Shown in pieces: positions 34,038-41,403 of a stretch of 41,403 nt of DNA (position 1 is its first letter; each line of letters begins with the position of its first letter). The notes under the pieces were generated by a model. That model made no database searches and had not been told where the DNA came from. It saw nothing but the letters and a program-made list of their open reading frames with translations. The position numbers were made by a program, and so were the translations under genes. The DNA lies in contig QHBM01000140.1 in assembly GCA_003244145.1 (NCBI GenBank), forward strand, positions 1-41,403. Reading direction: 5' to 3'. This DNA comes from Chthoniobacterales bacterium. GTDB taxonomy: Bacteria > Verrucomicrobiota > Verrucomicrobiia > Chthoniobacterales > UBA10450.

Positions 34038-35984
34038 TCAGTTGAGATGGGTAGAAGGGTCGCGGCGCAGAGGCCCCTCCCACCTTTCCAGAAGCGAGGA
34101 AACGGACGCAGCGGCTTCCGCGACGCTCACGGCCTTCATGCAGCGAAAATCGATTGGGCATTCGCGCAGGAAACAAGGGCTGCATTCGACCTGATGGCGG
34201 AGAATATGGTGGCCCGTTCCGAGCGGGCCGGTGAGGCGGGATTCGGTGGAGCCAAAGATCGCGACGACAGGAACGCCGAGGATCGTGGCGAGATGCATCG
34301 TGCCGGTATCGTTCGTGAGCAAAGCCGCGCACTCGCGTAATTCGGCGATGAGATCCTCCAGGGTGGTTTGGCCGATGCGATTGACGCAGTTGGCTCCGAT
34401 TGCGGTTTCGATCGCGGCGCCTCTTTCCGAATCGCTCGCGGTGCCGAAGAGGATCCATTGCACGGGCCGTTCCGCGGAAATCGTGAGCGCCACCTCCGCG
34501 AAACGTTCCGGAAGCCATCGCTTGGCCGGCCCATATTCCGCGCCCGGACACAGCCCGATTTTTACGGTGGCGCCATTTGTTTTTCCTCGCGGCAGAAACA
34601 TTCGGATGGGCGACGGCTCGGAGGGGCCGCCCAGGTCCCGCGCGATCTGGAGATAGCGGTTCACCTGATGTTCGATCGGGCCGAGGCGCGATGGTTCCGG
34701 GATGATCTGGTTCAGCAGCCACCGGCGATGATGACCAGGAAAGCCGATTCGGCGTGGCACTCCGGCCAGCCACACTTCGAGGGCCGCGCGCAGGGAATTT
34801 GGAAAAAGAACAGCGGCATCGAAGCGCGCCTGTTGCCGGATCAATCGGACCGTGCGTAAAAGCGAACCGCTCGTTAGGCCAAGGACCTCATCGACTTCGG
34901 GCACGAGTTTCCAGGCGGCGGCGATCCTCGCCGGCGCCGCGATCGTGATGTGCGCGTCCGGCCGCCCCGCCTTGATCGCGCGCACGGCCGGCATGCTGAT
35001 GACGCTGTCCCCGAGCCAATTCGAGCCACGGATCAGGATTCGAAACGGCTTCAAATCGTTCTCCGGCATTCCGGGAGGGAGATAAACGCCGCGCTTGTAA
35101 TGGGTCAGGAGAAAATTGGGCTTCGGCGTCTTCCAACGGTTGTGCACCCAAAACCAATCCTCGGGTGCCTTTCGAATTTCCTGCTCGATCGTCTTATTCC
35201 CTTTGAAGGTGACCTCGTTCACCGAGTCGCCGGGCGAATCATTGAGGGGAGTAAAGACCAGCCGCCAGCGGGCCGGTCCCACCGTGTAAACCGCTAATGC
35301 AATCACCGCCGCACCCGTTCGTTTGGCCAGCAGGGCCGATAGCGGCGAAGTCGAGGCCAGCCGGCCGAAAAACGGCGTCCAGAGTCCGGCGTCGCCTGCG
35401 TGCTGATCGCCCAGGATGCCGATGAGCCCGCCGGACCGCAGCAATTCGATCGGCTTGTGAAACCCTTCGCTCCGATCAAACAACTCGGCGCCGGTGCGCG
35501 CCCGTTTCCGATTTACGTCCTGATCAACGTAAGGGTTCCGCAGTTTTTGATATACGGTTCCGACCCTGGCGTAGTGAAAGTAATGCGGCACCAGCGGCCC
35601 AGTCACTTCCCAAATGCCCATATGGCTCAAGAGCACGATGACGGGCCGGCCCGCGCGCAAATGTTGATGCACGGCGTCCTGATTTTCCGATTCAACATAG
35701 CGCGCCAATTGTTCCGGCGACATCGGCCCCAGCTTGGCGCCGCAGACAAAGTTCGCGCCGAGGTTTTGAAAATGGCGGCGGCAAAGTCGCTGCAGTTCCC
35801 GCGGCGCTTTTTCCTTCGCAAAAGCGATCTCGAGATTGCGCCGCGCGAGCCGGCGATATTGAGGGAACAGCAGCCAGCCAGCAAGGCCAGCGAGATTTCC
35901 GATGGCAAACAAAACGCGCAACGGAAGTGCGCCGAGGAGGGCCATGCCCGCGCGATACAAAAGATAAATGCTGAAATCGAGCAT
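34038..35984 (-). CDS. Fused lipid A acyltransferase (LpxL-like) and heptosyltransferase (WaaF-like)
   Basis: A 648-residue protein joining two enzymes of lipopolysaccharide assembly. Residues 1-300 are an LpxL/HtrB acyltransferase with a membrane helix near 8-38, the HxxxxE motif at His121-Glu126 (HMGIWEVTG), DQHAGDAG at 193-200 and WFWVHNRWK at 277-285. From about residue 314 a family 9 glycosyltransferase begins (FRILIRGSNWLGDSVISMPA), with CPGAEYGPAKRW, TNDTGTMHLA and the cysteine-rich ECSPCFLRECP. The reaction would be acylation of lipid A and addition of a heptose to inner core. Fusion needs no frameshift. The usual partners are separate genes. Confidence 0.9.
   Translation of the reverse strand: MLDFSIYLLYRAGMALLGALPLRVLFAIGNLAGLAGWLLFPQYRRLARRNLEIAFAKEKAPRELQRLCRRHFQNLGANFVCGAKLGPMSPEQLARYVESENQDAVHQHLRAGRPVIVLLSHMGIWEVTGPLVPHYFHYARVGTVYQKLRNPYVDQDVNRKRARTGAELFDRSEGFHKPIELLRSGGLIGILGDQHAGDAGLWTPFFGRLASTSPLSALLAKRTGAAVIALAVYTVGPARWRLVFTPLNDSPGDSVNEVTFKGNKTIEQEIRKAPEDWFWVHNRWKTPKPNFLLTHYKRGVYLPPGMPENDLKPFRILIRGSNWLGDSVISMPAVRAIKAGRPDAHITIAAPARIAAAWKLVPEVDEVLGLTSGSLLRTVRLIRQQARFDAAVLFPNSLRAALEVWLAGVPRRIGFPGHHRRWLLNQIIPEPSRLGPIEHQVNRYLQIARDLGGPSEPSPIRMFLPRGKTNGATVKIGLCPGAEYGPAKRWLPERFAEVALTISAERPVQWILFGTASDSERGAAIETAIGANCVNRIGQTTLEDLIAELRECAALLTNDTGTMHLATILGVPVVAIFGSTESRLTGPLGTGHHILRHQVECSPCFLRECPIDFRCMKAVSVAEAAASVSSLLERWEGPLRRDPSTHLN
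34870..34879 (+). repeat. CTCGTTAGGC word, copy 6
   Basis: Exact copy on the plus strand, antisense in the LpxL-WaaF gene (coding strand GGC-CTA-ACG-AGC). Confidence 0.9.
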
Positions 35985-36031
35985 GCGGGAGCAGGGGACC
36001 GTGGCCGGTCACTTCGCGCCGAAGCGTAAAT

Positions 36032-36061
36032 TTGCCTGCGCTCTGCTTCAATCAATATAAT
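36032..36061 (+). promoter_or_regulatory. Sigma-70 promoter of the GT2 gene, possibly leaderless
   Basis: TTGCCT (36032-36037), an 18-base spacer and a perfect TATAAT (36056-36061). The expected transcription start, about seven bases past the -10, falls on the GTG codon at 36068. Confidence 0.6.
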
Positions 36062-36067
36062 GTCCCT

Positions 36068-38488
36068 GTGTTGCCGTCATCCTCTCATTCGGTTCGTTCG
36101 GATTTTGCGCAGTTCCTCGCGCGAAAGTTTCAGCACGCCTCCTTCCTGGTGGTCGGTCCCGAACGCGAAGAACTGGAACGGCAATTCCAGGCAGCCGGCG
36201 CGAGTGCGACCGCTTTCGCTTCCATTGCCGAGCTCGTCTCGGCGTTTCCGCCAAACGGGAGCCAGCCGCCGGCCGGTCTGGCGATTTGGTTTTATCCCCC
36301 GGACCAAAGCCAGGACGAGCGTGCGGCGGAAGCACTCGCGGCGCGCGCGGAGGAGGTCCTGCTTGTTTCCGGCGCCGGAGTGGAAGTCGCGAAGCGCCGC
36401 CCGCAGCTCGTGGAATGCTTCCGGCATTTTCAATTGCTTCCCGATTACGACTGCGATCTGGGTGATCTCGAGCCCGGCGCTTTGCGGCTGGTCCGCAAGC
36501 CACCAGAATCGGCGGAGGTGCTCGTGCCCGCGGTCGAGTCCGCCTTTTCGCGGCTGAACCGGCACGTGCGCGGATTGGAGCGAAGCCTGCACACGCGCAT
36601 GGCGGAGCTGCATGCGGCCGATCGCCATATCGCGAAACTGGAGGAGAAACTGCTCAAGCTAAAGGAAGCGAAGAAGCAGTTGAAACAGTTGAAGGCGGAA
36701 AAGCAGGCGTTGCGGAAATCGCCCGAGCGCAAGGTGGGCCAGGTCCTGCTGGCGCCTTACCGTTTGCCGCAGAAACTTCTGCGCGAAGTCCGCAAAAGAT
36801 TTCCCAAGCCTAACGAGTCTTCACGAAAATCAGCTCCCGCCAGCGAATACCAGGCGTGGTTCGAGGCGCGTCGCGCGAAGGCGGGCGACCTGGCGGCGCT
36901 GCGCGAGCAGGGGAATCGGTTCGATTATCGGCCCTGTGTCAGCATTATCACGCCAGTCTTCAACACGCCGGTAAAGTGGCTCGAGGAATGTGTCCAATCT
37001 GTCCTCGCGCAGGTTTACGAAAAATGGGAGCTGATCCTGGTCGACGACGATTCGAGCGACCCGGAGCTGATCAAGTTCCTGCCCGAATTGGCGGCGCGCG
37101 ATTCACGAATCGTCCTGGGCAAGGTCGATAAGAGAGGAGGCATTTCCGCGGCTTCCAATCGCGGGCTCGAAATCGCGGAGGGCGATTGGATCGGTTTCCT
37201 CGATCACGATGACGTCCTCGAGCCAAACGCGCTCTTTGAACACATGAAATGGCTCCAGGACCATCGCGACGCCGATCTGATTTATTCCGACGAAGACAAA
37301 CTGACCGAGGAAGGCCTGGATTCGCCGATCTTCAAACCTGATTGGTCGCCGGATTATTTTCTTTCCTGTAATTACGTCTGTCACTTCACCCTTATCCGCC
37401 GGGAGGTGGTGCGGCAGGTGGGCGGTTTTCGTTCGGAGTTTGATGGCGCGCAGGACTACGACCTTTTTCTCCGCATCATCGAAAAAACCACGCGGATCGA
37501 TCACATCCCGCGCGTGCTTTATCATTGGCGGCGCAGCCTCGCTTCCACCGCAGACAACATTCGGCGCAAGCCCGGTTCTCTCGAGACCGGCCGTCTCGCG
37601 CTTGAAGCGCATCTCGAGCGACAGGAATACGCCGGGCACGTCACCGTCGATTGGAGAACGCACGCCTACTGGATCAAGCGCGAGCTGAAGGAGGCCAAGA
37701 AAATTTCCATCATCATTCCGGTGCGCGACCGGATCGATTTGCTGGAACGCTGCATCGACAGCCTAACGAGCAAGACCAGCTATGCCCCTTACGAAATCAT
37801 CATCGTCGATAACGAGAGCGAATCCGAGGAAGCGCGCGCCTATTTCTCCCGCCTCAAACACAGGGTCCTGCGCTACCCCGGGCCATTTAACTTTTCCGCG
37901 ATCAATAACTTTGCGGTCGAGGAAACGGACAGCCCCTGGCTCCTTTTTTTGAATAACGACACCGAAGTGATCGAGCGGGATTGGCTCTCGATCATGGCCG
38001 AGCATGTGCAGCGTCCCGAGGTCGGCGCCGTGGGGCCGCGCCTTCTTTATCCGGATGACACCGTGCAACACGGTGGGATCGTGGTTGGCGTCGGCGGAAT
38101 CGCGGAGCACGCGTTTCGCGGTTTTCCGGCAGAAGCGCCGGGGGTTTGCCGGCAATTGCAGGTAACCCGCAACTACAGTGCGGTGACGGGCGCGTGTTTG
38201 CTGACGCGGCGCGAAGTTTTCAAGAAGGTGCGCGGCTTTGATGAGGAACGGTTGCCCGTTACCTTCAGCGACGTCGATCTCTGCCTGAAGATGCGGCGCG
38301 CCGGTTACCTCATTGTTTACACTCCGTTCGCCACGCTTTATCACCACGAATCCGGCTCCCGCCGGCGCACGGTGGAACCGCTCGAAACCGAGGTGATGCG
38401 GCAACGCTGGGCCGCGGTGCTGGAGAACGACCCGTATTATAATGCAAATCTTTCTCGCGAGCGCGCCGATTTCTCGTTAGGCAAATAA
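36068..38488 (+). CDS. Two-domain family 2 glycosyltransferase
   Basis: An 806-residue cytoplasmic protein. Residues 1-165 are of unknown fold and are followed by a Lys/Glu/Leu-rich coiled coil (about 170-225). The first GT2 domain (from about 291, VSIITPVFNTPVKWLEE) has VDDDSSD and the metal-binding DHDD. The second (from about 546, ISIIIPVRDRIDLLERC) has VDNESES and LNNDTEV, with GACLLTRREVF later. Double-GT2 proteins like this build rhamnan or O-antigen chains. I chose GTG because TTG 36032 lies in the -35 element, and the ATG at 36060 is out of frame. The gene is divergent from the LpxL-WaaF fusion. Confidence 0.85.
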   Translation: MLPSSSHSVRSDFAQFLARKFQHASFLVVGPEREELERQFQAAGASATAFASIAELVSAFPPNGSQPPAGLAIWFYPPDQSQDERAAEALAARAEEVLLVSGAGVEVAKRRPQLVECFRHFQLLPDYDCDLGDLEPGALRLVRKPPESAEVLVPAVESAFSRLNRHVRGLERSLHTRMAELHAADRHIAKLEEKLLKLKEAKKQLKQLKAEKQALRKSPERKVGQVLLAPYRLPQKLLREVRKRFPKPNESSRKSAPASEYQAWFEARRAKAGDLAALREQGNRFDYRPCVSIITPVFNTPVKWLEECVQSVLAQVYEKWELILVDDDSSDPELIKFLPELAARDSRIVLGKVDKRGGISAASNRGLEIAEGDWIGFLDHDDVLEPNALFEHMKWLQDHRDADLIYSDEDKLTEEGLDSPIFKPDWSPDYFLSCNYVCHFTLIRREVVRQVGGFRSEFDGAQDYDLFLRIIEKTTRIDHIPRVLYHWRRSLASTADNIRRKPGSLETGRLALEAHLERQEYAGHVTVDWRTHAYWIKRELKEAKKISIIIPVRDRIDLLERCIDSLTSKTSYAPYEIIIVDNESESEEARAYFSRLKHRVLRYPGPFNFSAINNFAVEETDSPWLLFLNNDTEVIERDWLSIMAEHVQRPEVGAVGPRLLYPDDTVQHGGIVVGVGGIAEHAFRGFPAEAPGVCRQLQVTRNYSAVTGACLLTRREVFKKVRGFDEERLPVTFSDVDLCLKMRRAGYLIVYTPFATLYHHESGSRRRTVEPLETEVMRQRWAAVLENDPYYNANLSRERADFSLGK
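36808..36817 (-). repeat. CTCGTTAGGC word, copy 7
   Basis: Exact copy on the minus strand, in the GT2 gene (coding strand AAG-CCT-AAC-GAG). Confidence 0.9.
37761..37770 (-). repeat. CTCGTTAGGC word, copy 8
   Basis: Exact copy on the minus strand, in the second GT2 domain (coding strand AGC-CTA-ACG-AGC). Confidence 0.9.
38473..38482 (+). repeat. CTCGTTAGGC word, copy 9
   Basis: Exact copy at the end of the GT2 gene, read TCG-TTA-GGC just before AAA-TAA. Confidence 0.9.
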
Positions 38489-38505
38489 TCGGCTAGGTTT
38501 TTTTC

Positions 38506-39249
38506 ATGGCGAAGAGCGACAAACACAATTGGCGGGGTCTGACGGCGGAGGCGCAGGCTCCGCTTATTATGCGCGATTACCGGCCGCATACCTTCGCAGA
38601 ACAAATGGCCGGCCCGGGAATCGACGCGGGCAAACTCGCGGCGGCCGATCCGAAGAGCCGGGAAAATCGCAAGAGCTGGATCCCCGGCGTGGAGATATTT
38701 GCGCGCCCCGTTCACCATCAGCGGCACCGCGGTTTATTTGGCGAATTCGCGCACCGCGACGAAGGAGTGCTGGCGCGCATCGGCTTCTGGCCCGTGCAAT
38801 GGGCGAACGCGCGCATGTTTGCCCAGACGGCCAAAGGTTTCCATGTTCATCCGCCCAGCATTCCGAAAGGGACCAAGCCGGCCGAATGGATGCGGCGGCT
38901 CTTTGTGGACGAGCCGGAAAATTATTCGCTCCGCCGTTATCAACACGAACAATGGGACGTGATGTTTTTTGTGCAGGGCGTCGCGGAAATGATCCTGCGC
39001 GATGTGCGGGCTGGCCTGCCCACGCGTACGATGAGGTTCTTTATCGATGGCGACGATCACCCGGGCGCGAATAACGTTGGCGTGGTCGTGCCCGCGGGTG
39101 TCGCGCACGCCATCCGCGCCGAGGGATCTGAAGACGTGATTATGGTTTACGGCACGAGCACGTCGTTCCAACCGGAGTTCGAAGGGCGCATCGCGAGTGA
39201 CGTGGAGACGGCGGCGCTGCCGGAAGCGTGGCAGAATTTCCTGAAGTGA
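38506..39249 (+). CDS. RmlC-like cupin protein
   Basis: A 247-residue protein with one cupin barrel in its second half. The segments RYQHEQWDVMFFVQGVAEMILRD, VVVPAGVAHAIRAEGS and YGTSTSFQPEFEGRI resemble dTDP-4-dehydrorhamnose 3,5-epimerases, in which PxGxxH and the YxPExEGRI-like end are conserved. The N-terminal 100 residues are not typical for RmlC. It could be a sugar-nucleotide epimerase or isomerase serving the adjacent GT2 gene 17 bases upstream, but the active-site His/Asp pair cannot be confirmed by eye. Confidence 0.65.
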   Translation: MAKSDKHNWRGLTAEAQAPLIMRDYRPHTFAEQMAGPGIDAGKLAAADPKSRENRKSWIPGVEIFARPVHHQRHRGLFGEFAHRDEGVLARIGFWPVQWANARMFAQTAKGFHVHPPSIPKGTKPAEWMRRLFVDEPENYSLRRYQHEQWDVMFFVQGVAEMILRDVRAGLPTRTMRFFIDGDDHPGANNVGVVVPAGVAHAIRAEGSEDVIMVYGTSTSFQPEFEGRIASDVETAALPEAWQNFLK

Positions 39250-39296
39250 CGAGTGACAGGCACTGAGTGCTTTTTTTTCGTCACTGGTCACTCTTC
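39243..39296. repeat. Imperfect inverted repeat before the methyltransferase gene
   Basis: GAAGTGACGAGTGAC (39243-39257 region) pairs imperfectly with GTCACTGGTCACTCTTC (to 39296). The loop contains a run of eight T. It overlaps the end of the cupin gene and could work as a terminator. Confidence 0.5.
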
Positions 39297-39297
39297 C

Positions 39298-39996
39298 ATG
39301 AAGCGGCAGTTTGATCCGGCGGAACCGGAACTGATGGATCGCCCGCAGCCGGTGACGCCGGAACTCGTGAGCGACCTGCGAAATATACGCCAGCTCAATC
39401 GCTACTTCGGCAGCTACGCCCTGATCGAGGATTTTTTGCGGCGCTGGATTTTGCCGGGAACGAAAAGGCGCATCCTCGATCTCGCCACCGGTTCCGGAGA
39501 TATCCCGCGGTTGATCGTCGATTACGCGAGAGACGTGGGCGCCACTGTCACCGTCGATGCAGTGGATCAGCAAATTGCGACCCTGCAAATTGCGCGCGAT
39601 TTGAGCGCTGGATATCCGGAGGTCAATTTTCTTGAAGGCGACGTGCTCTCCTTCGGAGAAGGAGACTACGACCTCGTGCTCTGTTCGCTGGCCCTCCATC
39701 ATTTTGATGAAACTGACGCGGTCCGTTTGCTCGTACGCTGCCGAGAACGCTCGAGCCAATTCGTTTTAGTCTCCGATCTCCGGCGCGGGTTTCTGGCTAC
39801 CGTCGGCGTGTACCTCCTGACCGCCTTGATCTTTCGCGACCCGATGACGCGCACTGACGCCAGGCTCTCCGCCGCGCGGGCGTTTTCTTTTCGCGAATTC
39901 CGTTTGCTCGCCGAGCGCGCCGGCTGGACGAACTTTGGTCATCGCAAATTTCGCTACGCCCGCCAGGCCATCTGGGTCGAGCCCGAAGGAATCTAG
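39298..39996 (+). CDS. Class I SAM-dependent methyltransferase
   Basis: A 232-residue methyltransferase with the Rossmann motifs ILDLATGSGDIPRLIVDYA (SAM binding), DAVDQQ (acidic residue after strand 2), FLEGDVLSFG and YDLVLCSLALHHF. It resembles the UbiE/small-molecule group. The substrate is unknown. A longer frame starting at 39253 lies inside the inverted repeat, so the ATG right after it was preferred. The stop is one base before the panC start, suggesting co-transcription. Confidence 0.85.
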   Translation: MKRQFDPAEPELMDRPQPVTPELVSDLRNIRQLNRYFGSYALIEDFLRRWILPGTKRRILDLATGSGDIPRLIVDYARDVGATVTVDAVDQQIATLQIARDLSAGYPEVNFLEGDVLSFGEGDYDLVLCSLALHHFDETDAVRLLVRCRERSSQFVLVSDLRRGFLATVGVYLLTALIFRDPMTRTDARLSAARAFSFREFRLLAERAGWTNFGHRKFRYARQAIWVEPEGI

Positions 39997-39997
39997 A

Positions 39998-40840
39998 ATG
40001 GAAATCGCCCGCACTGTTTCCAGCGTTCCGGTAACAGCAAAGCGAAGAATCCTCGCGCCGACGATGGGCGCGCTTCATCGTGGCCACGGTGAATTGATCC
40101 GGATCGCGCGGCAGGCTGCGGGCCCGGAGGGCGAAGTCGCCGTCAGCATTTTTGTGAACCCGCTTCAGTTTGCGCCGGGCGGCGATTACGCAAAATATCC
40201 GCGGCCCGAAGCGGACGATGAAGAATTTTGTCGAAAAGCCGGCGTGGACATTCTCTTCCGGCCGGGCGTGGAGGAAATGTACGCCTCCGACTTTTCGATG
40301 GCGGTGGATGAGACTTCGCTCTCGCACACGCTCGAGGGCAAATCGCGTCCAGGCCATTTTCGCGGCGTTTGCACGGTCGTGGCGAAATTGTTTCACTTGC
40401 TTTCGCCGACCGCGGCTGTCTTTGGAGAAAAAGATTTTCAACAGCTCGCCATCATCCGCCGCATGGTGCGCGACCTGAACTTTCCCGTGCGGATCGTCGT
40501 CGGCGCGACGGTACGCGAGCCCGATGGCCTGGCGCTGAGCTCGCGCAATAGCTACCTCGACCCAGCCGAACGCCAGGCGGCGCTGGTCCTGAGTCGCGCC
40601 CTGGCCGCGGCGCGCGGCCGCTGGGACGCGGGCGAGCGCGACGGCGACCGTTTGCGGGCGGCCATGCAGGATGTGCTGGCCGCCGAGCCGCTGGCCCATC
40701 CCGACTACGTGAGCGTGGCCGATCCCGAGAGTCTGGTCGAGCTGGGCGCGATCCCACCCGGGGGGGCGGCGCTGGCCTCCCTCGCCGTGCGCATCGGCCG
40801 GGGCACCCGTCTGATCGACAACCTGCTGCTGGAGCCGTAA
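39998..40840 (+). CDS. panC: Pantothenate synthetase
   Basis: A 280-residue enzyme that joins pantoate and beta-alanine with ATP to make pantothenate. The HxGH signature lies in PTMGALHRGHGELI, then SIFVNPLQF, GEKDFQQLAIIRRMV and the KMSKS-like SSRNSYL. Length and motifs are complete, and the ATG fits the family better than a start 21 codons earlier. Third-position GC rises sharply from about 40500 on and Leu is then almost always CTG, unlike the first half of the gene, so a recombination or assembly joint may lie here. Confidence 0.93.
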   Translation: MEIARTVSSVPVTAKRRILAPTMGALHRGHGELIRIARQAAGPEGEVAVSIFVNPLQFAPGGDYAKYPRPEADDEEFCRKAGVDILFRPGVEEMYASDFSMAVDETSLSHTLEGKSRPGHFRGVCTVVAKLFHLLSPTAAVFGEKDFQQLAIIRRMVRDLNFPVRIVVGATVREPDGLALSSRNSYLDPAERQAALVLSRALAAARGRWDAGERDGDRLRAAMQDVLAAEPLAHPDYVSVADPESLVELGAIPPGGAALASLAVRIGRGTRLIDNLLLEP

Positions 40841-40848
40841 CGGCTAGA

Positions 40849-40876
40849 GCCGGAAGGGCGCCGGAAGGGCGCCGGA
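40849..40876. repeat. 11-base tandem repeat between panC and coaX
   Basis: Two and a half copies of GCCGGAAGGGC. The GAGAG after it could act as the ribosome-binding site of coaX. Confidence 0.7.
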
Positions 40877-40883
40877 GAGAACG

Positions 40884-41403
40884 ATGCTACTGGCGATCGA
40901 CGTGGGCAATACCCACGCGGTAATCGGAATCTATGAGGGCCCGGCGCTGCAGGCGTCCTGGCGCGCGGCCACCGACCATGCGCGCACCGCCGACGAGTGG
41001 GGCGCCCTGGTCTTCACCTATCTGCTGGCCGGCGGGCTGAGCCTGGCCGCCGTCGACGCCTGCATCGTCTCCAGCGTGGTGCCCCCGGTGACGGCCGCGC
41101 TACGCGAGATGAGCAACCGGCTGCTGGGCCGCCGGGCGCTGGTCATCGAACCCGGCCTGGAGACCGGCGTGCGCATCGCCGTCGACAATCCGCGCGAGGT
41201 CGGCGCCGACCGCATCGTGAACGCCGCGGCCGCCTACCGGCGCTACGGCGGGCCCTGCATCGTCGTCGATTTCGGCACGGCGACCACCTACGACGTCGTC
41301 TCGGCGGCGGGCGAGTATCTGGGCGGGATCATCACCCCGGGCGCCGAGATCTCGATTGACGCCCTCTACGAGCGAGCCGCCAAGCTGCCCAAGGTCGAGC
41401 TGG
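40884..41403 (+). CDS. coaX: Type III pantothenate kinase (5' part)
   Basis: 173 codons run off the window's right edge. CoaX phosphorylates pantothenate in coenzyme A synthesis, directly after the PanC step. The protein opens MLLAIDVGNTHAVIGIYEG (nucleotide-binding loop) and has SSVVPPVT, GADRIVNAAAA and VDFGTATTYDVV, all type III signatures. GC content is about 70%, higher than the Verrucomicrobia-like part of the window, and Leu/Gly/Ala codons end almost only in C or G. The short gap to panC suggests an operon, but the DNA may be foreign to the rest of the contig. Confidence 0.92.
   Translation, partial: MLLAIDVGNTHAVIGIYEGPALQASWRAATDHARTADEWGALVFTYLLAGGLSLAAVDACIVSSVVPPVTAALREMSNRLLGRRALVIEPGLETGVRIAVDNPREVGADRIVNAAAAYRRYGGPCIVVDFGTATTYDVVSAAGEYLGGIITPGAEISIDALYERAAKLPKVEL

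Noticed and set aside
36032..36067. TTG start for the GT2 gene
   Set aside because: The TTG is part of a good -35 element, so it would not be transcribed from that promoter.
1..41403. CRISPR arrays, tRNA/rRNA genes, transposases, phage genes
   Set aside because: No evenly spaced direct repeats, cloverleaf sequences, or transposase/integrase motifs were seen. The dispersed repeats are hairpins without coding capacity.

Overview
The window is a GC-rich bacterial chromosome segment and most resembles Verrucomicrobiota, probably near Chthoniobacterales/Spartobacteria. The best marker is a 51-residue small basic protein (29700-29855) of a type I know from the Planctomycetes-Verrucomicrobia-Chlamydiae group. 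Supporting signs are a matrixin protease carrying two copies of a ~125-residue surface repeat, LPS-type genes, and many intergenic hairpin repeats. There are no rRNA or tRNA genes, transposases, CRISPR arrays or phage genes that I can see.

Layout. 1-3.2 kb: end of an ABC permease, a secreted caspase-like protein with C-terminal Tudor-like modules, a rhodanese and two small membrane proteins. 3.4-4.4 kb: a lower-GC gene for a secreted protein of unknown function. 4.5-11.1 kb, minus strand: an operon mfd - surA-like - pdxA - DUF2238 - ABC-2 permease, linked by tiny gaps or 4-base overlaps; pdxA is frameshifted. 11.2-12.9 kb, minus: DAHP synthase and an L,D-transpeptidase lipoprotein. 13.1-16.2 kb, plus: FmdB-type zinc ribbon, a second zinc-ribbon protein, a degenerate peptidase-like protein, a VOC protein and a tiny membrane protein. 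16.3-23.3 kb: threonine-aldolase-like enzyme, lipoprotein, matrixin and its secreted neighbour, then DsbD plus a redoxin. 23.4-29.6 kb: a broken gene, an SDR, then a TesA-like esterase divergent from a YbbA/YbbP-like ABC transporter, and RluB. 29.7-31.7 kb: small basic protein, MtnA, membrane rhodanese. 31.7-38.5 kb: envelope glycan genes (GT39, thioesterase, an LpxL-WaaF fusion, a double-domain GT2). 38.5-41.4 kb: RmlC-like cupin, methyltransferase, panC and the start of coaX.

How the genes work together. Several sets are coherent. surA next to pdxA repeats the E. coli gene order. DsbD and the periplasmic redoxin form a reductive pathway. The tesA/ybbA/ybbP arrangement is conserved. The 31.7-38.5 kb block fits lipid A and core/O-glycan assembly. 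PanC and CoaX both serve coenzyme A synthesis, but the DNA from about 40.5 kb onward has a distinctly higher GC3 than the rest and may come from another genome, by transfer or by chimeric assembly.

The most unusual signals are: the ten-base word CTCGTTAGGC, found nine times where about 0.1 would be expected; several families of nested-hairpin intergenic repeats; a heptamer expansion that breaks pdxA; a caspase/EF-hand/double-Tudor protein; and the composition break inside panC.
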